Origin: an uncultured Lachnospiraceae bacterium | GTDB taxonomy: Bacteria > Bacillota_A > Clostridia > Lachnospirales > Lachnospiraceae | DNA: 18,344 nt | Direction: 5' to 3' | NCBI GenBank assembly: GCA_947175285.1 | Contig: CAMWMM010000032.1 | Location: forward strand, 1 to 18,344 | Shown here: piece after piece, positions 8,520-15,684 of the stretch | How the letters are laid out: each line of letters begins with the position of its first letter | Position numbering within the stretch: position 1 is the first letter of the stretch | Program-made: the position numbers and the translations under genes | The notes under the pieces: model-generated | The model's database searches: none | The model's input: the letters and a program-made list of their open reading frames with translations, nothing else | Told to the model about the DNA's origin: nothing

Positions 8520-9413
8520 TTACCCTTTTACAGAACCCATCACCATTCCACCGATTAGATATTTTTGTAATACAGGATATATAATCAAAAGAGGAATTAC
8601 TGCTACAACAATCTTAGCCGCATTCAGGTTTCTGTTGGAAAGCTCCGTCACATTTTCCAGTACACTGCTGGTCGCACCACCCTTGAGTAATTCCTGGATA
8701 TCTACATTCAGGGATTGTATGTAAGTCATAATCGGATAATTTTCCACTTTCTGCATATAGATTAGTCCGCTAAAAAAATCATTCCAACTTCCTACGATAC
8801 TAAATAGCGATACAGTTGCAATACTAGGCTTTGCACAGGGAACCATAATTTTAATCAAAACTTGAAAGGGAGTTGCACCGTCTATGAATGCCGCTTCCTC
8901 TAAGGATTTTGGAATCCCTAAAAAGAAATTCATTAACATGATAACATTAAAGATGGGAAGAGCACCTGGTAGCACCAATGACCATATGGAATTCAACAGT
9001 CCTAAATTCCGTACTAATATATAGGTAGGTATCATTCCCCCATTAAACAACATTGCAAAAATCAAAAGATTCATATAAATGTTTCTGGCTCTAAACTCTT
9101 TTTTGCTCCTAGTCATCGCATAAGCCATGGGTATCGTTACCGCCAGATTAAGCGCTAAAGCAAGGGCTACCCTGACAACTGAGATCATAAAAGAACGCCA
9201 AAACTGCCCATCTGAAAGGATCTTATTATAAGCAGTCAATGTAAAATCTACCGGCAACACACCTACTCTGTTTGCAGAAACTGCCGCACTGCCACTCAAT
9301 GAAATTGCCAGAATATTCAGAAGCGGAAGTAGACATATAAAGCCAAGCAGTATTACAATGCCATAAATAACCGTTATCCTCACTCTGGAATGAAAACTTC
9401 TATTCTCAACCAT
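8520..9413 (-). CDS. Carbohydrate ABC transporter permease, LplC/YtcP type (CUT1, MalG side)
   Basis: This is a 297-aa inner-membrane permease, the second of a heterodimeric sugar importer. It has about six hydrophobic segments, beginning with IVILLGFICLLPLLNILAI near residue 20. The ATPase-coupling EAA loop is EEAAFIDGATPFQVLIKIMVP at about 197-217, followed by SWNDFFSGL. It ends YLIGGMVMGSVKG, the characteristic C-terminus of the LplC branch. ATG 9413 has AGGAGG nine nt upstream, and that ribosome binding site overlaps the stop codon of the preceding permease gene. Coupling with the gene before it is therefore likely. No ATP-binding subunit is encoded in the window; members of this family are known to share a common ATPase such as MsmX, so that is inferred here too. 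Confidence 0.93.
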   Translation of the reverse strand: MVENRSFHSRVRITVIYGIVILLGFICLLPLLNILAISLSGSAAVSANRVGVLPVDFTLTAYNKILSDGQFWRSFMISVVRVALALALNLAVTIPMAYAMTRSKKEFRARNIYMNLLIFAMLFNGGMIPTYILVRNLGLLNSIWSLVLPGALPIFNVIMLMNFFLGIPKSLEEAAFIDGATPFQVLIKIMVPCAKPSIATVSLFSIVGSWNDFFSGLIYMQKVENYPIMTYIQSLNVDIQELLKGGATSSVLENVTELSNRNLNAAKIVVAVIPLLIIYPVLQKYLIGGMVMGSVKG

Positions 9414-9426
9414 CTAAATCCACCTC

Positions 9427-10347
9427 CTAGAAAATTTTCTGATCTGTTAACTTCTTCGTCAACGCATTTGCTGACAGAAGCAATACCATTCCTACAATAG
9501 AACGACACAGACCAACTGCTGCACCAAAACTATACTGTCTGCCCACCAATCCAATTCTGTACACATAGGTGTCCAGTACATCACCTGTCTCATATACAAT
9601 TGGCGAATATAAGTTATAGATCTGGTCAAATCCCGCACTGAGGATGCTGGTCAAATTCATGGCGGTCATTAACAGAATGATTGGCAGCATTCCGGGAATC
9701 GTTACATTCCATACTCTTTTCCACCACGAAGCACCATCCATGGTTGCCGCCTCATGTAATCCCGGATCAATAGCCGTAATTGCGGCAAGATATACAACAG
9801 AACTGTAACCAAACTCTTTCCATACATCCGTCCCAACTATCAGCCATGGAAAAACCTTACTGCTTCCAAGGAAATTAATTTTATTAAGCCCTATAGATGA
9901 GATAATCTGATTTACAGATCCATCCAGGCCAAACAGATTTGTCACTACGGATGCCAGCACGACCCATGACAAAAAGTGCGGAAGATATACAATGGTCTGT
10001 ACTGTTTTCTTCATAAATTTTATCCGGATTTCATTAAGCAGAATCGCAAACGCAATGGCAATAACCATGCCAAACAGCATTTTCCCTAACGCAATCACCA
10101 TAGTGTTCCTGATGATTTTCCCTATATCCGGCAAGTGAATCATGTATTTAAAATGCTTCAGACCTACAAATTCGGAACCAAACAACCCTTTTGCAGGAAC
10201 AAAATCCTGAAAAGCCATGAGGACGCCAACCATAGGAATATAACTGAACAAAATCAGAAAAAATAACCCGGGAAATACCATGAGATGATATGATATTTCA
10301 GAACGTCTCTTCACAGCCGTACTTTTTTTATTTTTTATTTTATCCAT
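9427..10347 (-). CDS. Carbohydrate ABC transporter permease, LplB/YteP type (CUT1, MalF side)
   Basis: This is a 306-aa integral membrane subunit of a sugar importer. After a basic cytoplasmic N-terminus (DKIKNKKSTAVKRR) comes a first transmembrane helix (HLMVFPGLFFLILFSYIPMVG). Then come LMAFQDFVPAKG, typical of the LplB branch, several further helices and the EAA loop LHEAATMDGASWWKRVWNVTIPG. I start at ATG 10347, which has GGAG seven nt upstream. The frame is open to 10407, but those 20 extra codons have no ribosome binding site. It precedes its partner permease with a 13-nt gap and follows the solute-binding protein after a 125-nt gap holding two hairpins. The three genes form an LplABC-type importer, a family associated with oligosaccharides derived from complex polysaccharides. 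Confidence 0.92.
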   Translation of the reverse strand: MDKIKNKKSTAVKRRSEISYHLMVFPGLFFLILFSYIPMVGVLMAFQDFVPAKGLFGSEFVGLKHFKYMIHLPDIGKIIRNTMVIALGKMLFGMVIAIAFAILLNEIRIKFMKKTVQTIVYLPHFLSWVVLASVVTNLFGLDGSVNQIISSIGLNKINFLGSSKVFPWLIVGTDVWKEFGYSSVVYLAAITAIDPGLHEAATMDGASWWKRVWNVTIPGMLPIILLMTAMNLTSILSAGFDQIYNLYSPIVYETGDVLDTYVYRIGLVGRQYSFGAAVGLCRSIVGMVLLLSANALTKKLTDQKIF

Positions 10348-10398
10348 AAGAACTCTCCATTTCGCAACTATATACCATCTTTCATGTTTTGAGTTTAA

Positions 10399-10463
10399 TG
10401 CAGCCATACCGCCCGGTCATGGCTGCACTTCTATTTCAGTAAAGCAGCACGCACAGTGTGCTG
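10399..10463 (-). repeat. Two tandem hairpins between binding-protein and permease genes
   Basis: Hairpin one is CAGCAC... (10445-10463), an 8-bp stem with one G-T pair and a 3-nt loop, ten bases past the binding-protein stop codon. Hairpin two (10399-10427) pairs TGCAGCCAT-ACC with GGT-C-ATGGCTGCA around a GCCC loop, a 12-bp stem with one bulged base. Neither is followed by a T-tract on the minus strand. In sugar importers, structures at this position are known to protect the upstream mRNA and allow more binding protein than permease to be made. I infer the same role here; partial termination is the alternative. Confidence 0.6.
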
Positions 10464-10472
10464 ATGTTTATT

Positions 10473-12125
10473 CTACTGCAATTGTTCTGAAATTTCTTTT
10501 ATAATCTGAGCTCCACCCTGTTCATTCCATGTTGTTACAAACTGCTCAAATCCGCTTTCCAGATCAATATCACCTGTCACAATCTTAATAAAAGTTTCTT
10601 CCTCCAGTTTGTCCAAGTTTGCAGAGTTTGTCTCCATCGTTGCCGTTGTCTGTGGGAAAATAGGGGTCAGCCAGTTGAACTGATTATTCTCAGTCAATGT
10701 CTGAATCAACTCCACACCTTTTGATCTTGAATGGTATTTTGACCATCCTGTAGCATCCCCGCTTCCGTCCAGATATGCCAATATACCGGATGCATTCGAA
10801 CGCTGTTCAGAAGTCTTTACCTCTTCAATGGTGATCTCACCATTTACACATCTCTCCAAATCTGCATAGTCATCCAACAATGACGTATAAGAGTTCACTT
10901 CAATATTGAAAGGTCTGCTTGAACCATCCACACCATCTGCCACATAAGCAGCAACCTCCGGATATTCCTCAAGAAGTTCCGATGAGTTTACAAGTTCGTC
11001 ATAAAACAGATTAGCAATCTGTATTGCCACTTCGGGGTGATTATATTTTTTACTTACAACGATATAGCCACTCGTTGCATCATTATGTTTACAGTTTACC
11101 TTTCCATTTGCATCCGCCAAAACATATGCTTCAAAAACCGCATTATTGTTCAAGGCATATACATTACTTAACAGCCAATCAGGGATATGCCATGTTCCGA
11201 AAGCAATCCCGCACTGTCCGTTTGCCAGAAGTGCAGTAATATCATCCCATGTTCTTGTTCCAACCTGTGGATCAAGAATTCCATCCTGAAACCACCCTGT
11301 AACCACCGAAAGAGCCTGCTTCATTTCTCCCGTTACAGAACCATAAACCACTTCCCCGTCTTTCTCCATCCAAGTTTTCGGGAAAGCACCCAATGCATAT
11401 GCTATGGAGTTCATGCTGAACGTACCATCCGGATCACCACTAGTCAGCCATGGCGCTAATGCGATTCCTACTACGTTATTCGCATTTTCTGGGTTTTTAT
11501 CCATAAACTCTTTTGCAACCATTTCCAAGTCTTCTATGGTAATACAACTATCACCATCTTTATCAATTTCTATTCCAAGCTGCTCCATCCAATCACTCCG
11601 AATCCACACAATACTGGGACCAGAGTCTGTATTAGTTCCCGGCAGAGCCATTATCTGACCGTCAATTGTAACATTCGCCAAAGCTCTTCCGCCATAAGAA
11701 TCATAAACTTCTTTCAGATAATCACTTGCATACTCATTATAAACTTCTGTCAAATCTGCAATTAAATCGTTTTCATACAATTCTTTTAATTCATCAAGAC
11801 TGCCTACCTTCATCATATCCGGAATCTCACCTGCTGATAATGAAAGAGAAACCTGCCTGTCATAATCATCTCCGTTTGCCTCAAATTCGTCTATAATATC
11901 TATGTTCAACTTTTTTTCTGCCATCCTTGTATAAGCGTTATCTTCATAGGTATCCCCCTCTGGAAATGCAACATTCTGCAATGTCTGCCTTCCCATTGAA
12001 ACTTTGATCACACCGCCTTCACCGACGTCTGATGAAGTGTCCTTTGAAGAACAGGCAGTCAACGATAATAAAAGTGAAACTGTTACTACAATGCCTGTAA
12101 TCTTTGCTAAAAAATGTCTTTTCAT
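10473..12125 (-). CDS. Extracellular solute-binding lipoprotein of the LplABC-type importer
   Basis: This 550-aa binding protein is predicted to be lipid-anchored outside the cell and to capture oligosaccharides for the two permeases downstream. The signal peptide MKRHFLAKITGIVVTVSLLL leads to a lipobox LTAC with Cys25 as the lipidated residue. At about 550 aa it matches the long LplA/YtcQ branch rather than the shorter MalE branch. Residues 188-199 (DKDGDSCITIED) form an EF-hand-like acidic loop that could bind calcium. ATG 12125 has GGAGG nine nt upstream. The gene is first in the leftward operon and faces the regulator gene, so it is probably the main target of the two-component system. 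The substrate is inferred from neighbours to be isomalto-oligosaccharides; the sequence alone does not show it. Confidence 0.92.
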   Translation of the reverse strand: MKRHFLAKITGIVVTVSLLLSLTACSSKDTSSDVGEGGVIKVSMGRQTLQNVAFPEGDTYEDNAYTRMAEKKLNIDIIDEFEANGDDYDRQVSLSLSAGEIPDMMKVGSLDELKELYENDLIADLTEVYNEYASDYLKEVYDSYGGRALANVTIDGQIMALPGTNTDSGPSIVWIRSDWMEQLGIEIDKDGDSCITIEDLEMVAKEFMDKNPENANNVVGIALAPWLTSGDPDGTFSMNSIAYALGAFPKTWMEKDGEVVYGSVTGEMKQALSVVTGWFQDGILDPQVGTRTWDDITALLANGQCGIAFGTWHIPDWLLSNVYALNNNAVFEAYVLADANGKVNCKHNDATSGYIVVSKKYNHPEVAIQIANLFYDELVNSSELLEEYPEVAAYVADGVDGSSRPFNIEVNSYTSLLDDYADLERCVNGEITIEEVKTSEQRSNASGILAYLDGSGDATGWSKYHSRSKGVELIQTLTENNQFNWLTPIFPQTTATMETNSANLDKLEEETFIKIVTGDIDLESGFEQFVTTWNEQGGAQIIKEISEQLQ

Positions 12126-12158
12126 CCCTCTATTCCTCCATAAAAAAATTTAGTAAAC

Positions 12159-12172
12159 CGTTGCAACGTTGA
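12159..12172. promoter_or_regulatory. Palindromic candidate operator CGTTGCAACG
   Basis: CGTTGCAACG (12159-12168) is a perfect 10-bp palindrome, overlapping a second 8-bp palindrome CAACGTTG (12164-12171). They lie just downstream of the predicted -10 box of the binding-protein promoter, about where the first transcribed bases would be. That is a usual place for a repressor to block transcription, and CG-centred palindromes are typical of LacI-family sites. It is a poor match to the CcpA cre consensus. No LacI-type regulator is encoded in the window. Confidence 0.4.
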
Positions 12173-12179
12173 TAAGTTT

Positions 12180-12209
12180 AGTATATACTTCCCCAGCCAA
12201 GAGAGTAAA
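12180..12209 (-). promoter_or_regulatory. Predicted sigma-A promoter of the importer operon
   Basis: On the minus strand a -35-like TTTACT (12204-12209) is separated by 18 bp from a -10-like TATACT (12180-12185), which places transcription start near 12173, about 48 nt before the binding-protein ATG. The -35 matches TTGACA at four of six positions, in keeping with a promoter that needs an activator such as the divergent YesN-type protein. Consensus matching only. Confidence 0.5.
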
Positions 12210-12262
12210 TATAACAATTTACATATTCATAAAACATTTTACAGTTCTTCATTCCATACCGA

Positions 12263-12291
12263 TTGTTACCTTAAATTCACTATGCTATAAT
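12263..12291 (+). promoter_or_regulatory. Predicted sigma-A promoter of the two-component genes
   Basis: TTGTTA (12263-12268) and TATAAT (12286-12291) are 17 bp apart, and the -10 box is preceded by TG one base upstream, giving an extended -10 (TGCTATAAT). It lies about 45 nt before the regulator ATG. The perfect -10 suggests steady basal expression, in contrast to the weaker divergent promoter. Confidence 0.65.
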
Positions 12292-12334
12292 CACTCTTGG
12301 ATAGCTATACCGTATCTAAATAAGGAGGTACTTT

Positions 12335-13447
12335 ATGTATACATTATTAATTGCAGATGATGAAGCAGATGAGCGCACGCTGATTCGCTTTTTACTAAAA
12401 AAATACAACAATACTTTCCATATTTTAGAAGCACAAAATGGACGTGATGCATTAGATTTACTCACTAACACTCATGTAGATATTTTGTTATCTGATATCC
12501 AGATGCCTTTTATAAATGGTATTGACCTTGTCAGTATAGTCAAGGAAAAAAATCCTGATATTGAAGTACTGTTCTTTAGTGGATACGATGACTTTTCATA
12601 TGTAAAAGCCGCCCTCTCACTTAAAGCTGTCAATTATATCTTAAAACCTATAGACCCGGATGAATTTTACAAATTGATAACTGAAATCATCACCCGCCTG
12701 AATTCCCACAAAATAGAATTCTCCAAATCAGAACAATACATAGAAGCTCATTTTCATGATATTGTCCGTAATACGCCAGAAGAGAATTCTGACCATATAT
12801 CCATTGACACTGCCACGAGCCAACTATTGCATGATATTGAGACATCCATTAAAATGAAGCAGCCAGACCAATTATCGAAACAAGTGCATACCCTTTTGGA
12901 CAAATACGCTGATACTCCACATCTCTCACATATTTATATCCGTTATGTATGTACCACACTTTTAAAAATGCTCATTGCCGCACTTCCCACGCAGTCCGAT
13001 GAAGACCTACAAAATGCAGTGAAAGAGATATATAGTTTTCGCCATTTCTCAGACATTATAAAATTAATTGAACATCATTTATCACTGGTAATAAATATAT
13101 TTAATCAGGAACAAAATGCTTCAAATTACGCTATATATCAGGTAGAGCAATATATACACGCGCACTATAATGAAGATCTGACTTTAAACACATTGGCGGA
13201 TAAGGTATATCTGAATCCCAATTATCTAAGTAATATTTTTGCCCAGGTTACAGGCTGTACCCTAAATAAATATATTAAACAGATTCGCATGGAAAAAGCA
13301 CAAGAGCTTTTACTGAATACAAACATGAAGGTTAGCGATATAAGTCAAGCAGTAGGTTATCCGAATACTTCTTATTTTTGCAAAAGTTTTCAGAAACTAT
13401 TTGGAACAACACCGGAACGATTCCGCCAGGGAGAACCCAAGCCATGA
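12335..13447 (+). CDS. yesN: YesN-type response regulator with AraC-family DNA-binding domain
   Basis: This 370-aa cytoplasmic response regulator has a receiver domain at about 1-120, with acidic residues Asp8/Asp9, phosphoacceptor Asp54 in SDIQMP, the conserved Ser/Gly in FFSGYDDF and Lys104 in ILKPI. A helical linker of about 140 residues follows. The C-terminal AraC-type double helix-turn-helix runs from about 268 to 366 (YNEDLTLNTLADKVYLNPNY through GYPNTSYFCKSFQKLFGTTP). The family activates divergent sugar-uptake genes after phosphorylation by its partner kinase. ATG 12335 follows a strong AAGGAGG by six nt. It is directly upstream of the kinase gene with a ten-base gap. The target is inferred to be the divergent importer operon. 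The length is normal for the short YesN branch. Confidence 0.93.
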   Translation: MYTLLIADDEADERTLIRFLLKKYNNTFHILEAQNGRDALDLLTNTHVDILLSDIQMPFINGIDLVSIVKEKNPDIEVLFFSGYDDFSYVKAALSLKAVNYILKPIDPDEFYKLITEIITRLNSHKIEFSKSEQYIEAHFHDIVRNTPEENSDHISIDTATSQLLHDIETSIKMKQPDQLSKQVHTLLDKYADTPHLSHIYIRYVCTTLLKMLIAALPTQSDEDLQNAVKEIYSFRHFSDIIKLIEHHLSLVINIFNQEQNASNYAIYQVEQYIHAHYNEDLTLNTLADKVYLNPNYLSNIFAQVTGCTLNKYIKQIRMEKAQELLLNTNMKVSDISQAVGYPNTSYFCKSFQKLFGTTPERFRQGEPKP

Positions 13448-13457
13448 AAGGATACTT

Positions 13458-15164
13458 ATGTTTAAAAGATTAAAACATCAATTTCAAAACCTGAAATTCC
13501 AAAACAAAATCATAGGAATCAGCGTCATAATCAGCCTGATTCCCATTTCATTATTAGGATTGTTTTCTTATACAAGAATGCGGTCATTATTAATTGAACG
13601 TGAAGAGACTGCCATCCAGGAAGCTCTTCATCTGGAAGGCCTGCAGCTGGATTATAAATTAGATTCCTACCTTTCTAGTATGAATTTAATTATCTGGAAT
13701 GAAAACATACGTCTTGCCCTCGCACAAAAATATGATTCTAACTTTGAAATGTATTTGACATACCGTGATACGATTGACCCTTTATTTCTGAATATCCGTT
13801 CTCTCAATACAGACATTACTGCAATTACGATTTACACAAATAACAGCCTCTATCCCCATGGCAATATTTTGCTTCCTCTTACAGATGCCCAAGATAAAAT
13901 CTGGTATGAACAGGCTCTCCATACAACTGCGCCTTTTTTTTCTTTATCGCAAGACGAGCAAACCCTGAACTTAATTTGCCAAATGAATTATAACTACGTA
14001 CCATACACCAGTGTTATATGCATGTCCATTGATCTGCATTCCGCTATGCTGACCGCAAACAACCTTTTTAATAATAATTACGGATTCCTGCTGGCAAATT
14101 CCTCAGCAGAAACAATTTACCAATATGTTGATTTAACCGAAACAATCCCCGTGTCTAATATATCTGCCGATGATCTCATTCATAATAGACTGTCAGGTTA
14201 CATTACAAAAACAGAAATATTGCCAAATTCTGGTTGGATTGCTTTTCTTTATCGCCCTGCCAGTTCTGTTACCGCTGCCGCAATAAATATTACTTATATT
14301 GTTTTGGCTATCATCCTGTTATGTATTATCCTTATATTCCTTGTAAGCATCCTGCTCTCAAAAATTATTACTGCGCCAATCAAAGCGCTTTCTTCAAGCA
14401 TGGAACAAGTGGAACAGGGAAATTATGAAATTGAAATTTTTTCAGACAATACAGACGAAGTTGGACAACTAATCTCTTCCTTTAAAAAAACGGTATATAC
14501 CATAAACAATTTGATAAATGAGGTTCTGCTTTCCAAAATAAGACAACAAAAATCTGAGATTGAAATTCTCCAATCTCAGATAAATCCTCATTTCCTATAT
14601 AACAGCCTTTCCCTAATCAACAGCAAGGCAATCGTTTCCGGACAGAATGATATCAGCCAGATGGCCAGACTTCTTTCAACCTTTTATAGGACCATGCTGA
14701 ACAAAGGTCAACAAATAACTACAATTGCATCTGAATTAGAAAACACCAAATCATATGTTTCCATACAACAGATGATGCATTCATATTCCTTTGATGTGGT
14801 ATATGACATTGACGAAAAAATATTGGAATATCCGATACCCAATTTACTGCTCCAACCCCTCGCGGAAAATGCTATTGTCCATGGACTAGATCATCGGGAA
14901 CTTCCCGATAGAGCTATCCTATCCATTTCCTGCTATCAGGAAAGTGAGAATATTATTTTCAAAATTATGGACAACGGCTGCGGAATGTCTGATGATGAAT
15001 GTGAATCAATTCTTACCAAAGGCAGTAAGGGATATGGCGTGAAAAATGTGCATCAAAGAATACAATTGTATTATGGCGCGGAATACGGACTTACTTTTCA
15101 TAGTACTAAATGTATAGGAACATGTGCTCGTTTAAAGATTAGTAAAGAAATAAATCAAATTTAA
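13458..15164 (+). CDS. yesM: YesM-type sensor histidine kinase
   Basis: This 568-aa membrane kinase pairs with the preceding regulator. Transmembrane helix 1 spans about 18-38 (IIGISVIISLIPISLLGLFS), an extracellular sensing domain about 40-265 and transmembrane helix 2 about 276-301. A HAMP linker covers about 300-352 (IKALSSSMEQVEQGNYEIEI). The His_kinase domain has phosphoacceptor His378 in QINPHFLYNSLS. The ATPase domain has the N box around Asn471 (LQPLAENAIVHG), a G box DNGCGMSDDE and GYGVKNVHQRIQLYYG. I start at ATG 13458, five nt after AAAGGA. The frame is open to 13401, but that region overlaps the end of the regulator. The extracellular domain is probably a dCache-type sensor. The ligand, an extracellular saccharide or a binding-protein complex, is inferred from context. 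Confidence 0.93.
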   Translation: MFKRLKHQFQNLKFQNKIIGISVIISLIPISLLGLFSYTRMRSLLIEREETAIQEALHLEGLQLDYKLDSYLSSMNLIIWNENIRLALAQKYDSNFEMYLTYRDTIDPLFLNIRSLNTDITAITIYTNNSLYPHGNILLPLTDAQDKIWYEQALHTTAPFFSLSQDEQTLNLICQMNYNYVPYTSVICMSIDLHSAMLTANNLFNNNYGFLLANSSAETIYQYVDLTETIPVSNISADDLIHNRLSGYITKTEILPNSGWIAFLYRPASSVTAAAINITYIVLAIILLCIILIFLVSILLSKIITAPIKALSSSMEQVEQGNYEIEIFSDNTDEVGQLISSFKKTVYTINNLINEVLLSKIRQQKSEIEILQSQINPHFLYNSLSLINSKAIVSGQNDISQMARLLSTFYRTMLNKGQQITTIASELENTKSYVSIQQMMHSYSFDVVYDIDEKILEYPIPNLLLQPLAENAIVHGLDHRELPDRAILSISCYQESENIIFKIMDNGCGMSDDECESILTKGSKGYGVKNVHQRIQLYYGAEYGLTFHSTKCIGTCARLKISKEINQI

Positions 15165-15176
15165 AAAGAAAAATCT

Positions 15177-15229
15177 GACATTATTCCTAAAAATATCTAA
15201 CTGATATTTGAACTAAATAAAATAATGTC
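15177..15229. repeat. Nested AT-rich hairpins after the kinase gene
   Basis: GACATTATT (15177-15185) pairs perfectly with AATAATGTC (15221-15229). Inside that pair, AAATATC (15191-15197) pairs with GATATTT (15203-15209) around a 5-nt loop. The double structure starts 13 bases after the kinase stop codon and is followed by a T-rich stretch (CTAATATTTTCTTCT). It may protect the 3' end of the two-component mRNA or act as a weak terminator. Confidence 0.45.
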
Positions 15230-15247
15230 CTAATATTTTCTTCTAAA

Positions 15248-15287
15248 AAAGCGAAGATCTCTCATTTTACTACGAGATCTTTGCTTT
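15248..15287. terminator. Bidirectional intrinsic terminator between convergent units
   Basis: AAAGCGAAGATCTC (15248-15261) and GAGATCTTTGCTTT (15274-15287) form a 14-bp stem with one G-T pair and a 12-nt loop. On the minus strand the stem runs into TTTTTTAGAAG, a good T-tract. On the plus strand the T-richness is partly within the stem. It can therefore end leftward transcription from the solute-binding protein and kinase-remnant side, and probably also rightward transcription from the two-component genes. Confidence 0.75.
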
Positions 15288-15337
15288 GCCTTAATAAGTT
15301 CTATAAATAATCACTTATATTTTGTCTATCTAACCAA

Positions 15338-15580
15338 CTACTTCTCCATACCCATAGCAACATTAAATACCTTCACGGAAGCGCTGTTCCTGGTATTTGA
15401 CAAGGTTCATGAAAGGGCTCTCCCCAGTATCTCCTATAGTGCTGCTATTACTATGCTGTCCCCTTCACCCGCTGCATCATAAAGTATGTCTAATCGGTTC
15501 TTCATATCATGATTGATATCCTGAATCTTCTCCTGCTAATGTTCCATGTCTTTATAATACTCGTCCTGATTCTACTTCTG
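15338..15580 (-). pseudogene. Degraded GHKL (AgrC-like) sensor kinase fragment
   Basis: In one minus-strand frame, about 80 codons read as the dimerisation/histidine region of a GHKL-type sensor kinase. A charged coiled-coil-like run (NQDEYYKDMEH, then QEKIQDI) leads to the H-box INHDMKNRLDILYDA, with the histidine codon at 15509-15511. After it comes TRNSASVKVFNVAMGMEK, resembling the following conserved segment with its Asn-Ser. The frame is broken by stops at 15572-15574, 15536-15538, 15434-15436 and 15407-15409, and ends at 15338-15340. There is no start codon or ribosome binding site and no ATPase domain. AgrC-type kinases normally partner LytTR regulators, so this relic is unrelated to the neighbouring YesMN pair. 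The H-box match is clear by eye; the rest is weaker. Confidence 0.6.
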
Positions 15581-15644
15581 CTATCTGTAACCAGATAAAA
15601 AAGCATTTTTCCTGTCGTAGCATGCGCTACAAAATATGTTGCGC

Positions 15645-15678
15645 ATAAAGACTGCATTGTAAATTATGCAGTCTTTAT
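15645..15678 (-). terminator. 13-bp perfect hairpin after the second binding-protein gene
   Basis: ATAAAGACTGCAT (15645-15657) and ATGCAGTCTTTAT (15666-15678) are perfect inverted copies around an 8-nt loop, starting six bases past the binding-protein stop codon at 15685-15687. On the minus strand only TTTAT follows within the stem before GC-rich sequence, so termination may be weak. As in other importers it might instead be an mRNA-stabilising hairpin between binding-protein and permease genes, the permeases now being absent. Confidence 0.65.
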
Positions 15679-15684
15679 CATCCA

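Larger units (their letters stand above)
15165..15684. other. Intergenic region of relics and hairpins
   Basis: This 520-bp gap between the convergent kinase and second solute-binding-protein genes holds no intact gene. It contains the nested hairpin, the bidirectional terminator, the GHKL kinase relic and the hairpin past the binding-protein stop (each listed separately). It also has a small palindromic stem, GTAGC-ATGC-GCTAC (15617-15630). The density of broken material suggests a recombination junction. Confidence 0.6.

Noticed and set aside
12159..12172. CcpA catabolite-repression site (cre) in the divergent region
   Set aside because: When aligned on its CG centre the sequence matches the cre consensus at too few fixed positions; kept only as a generic palindromic operator candidate.
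15617..15630. GTAGCATGCGCTAC palindrome as a recombination or attachment site
   Set aside because: Only a 5-bp stem with a 4-nt loop, no second copy seen in the window and no integrase nearby.
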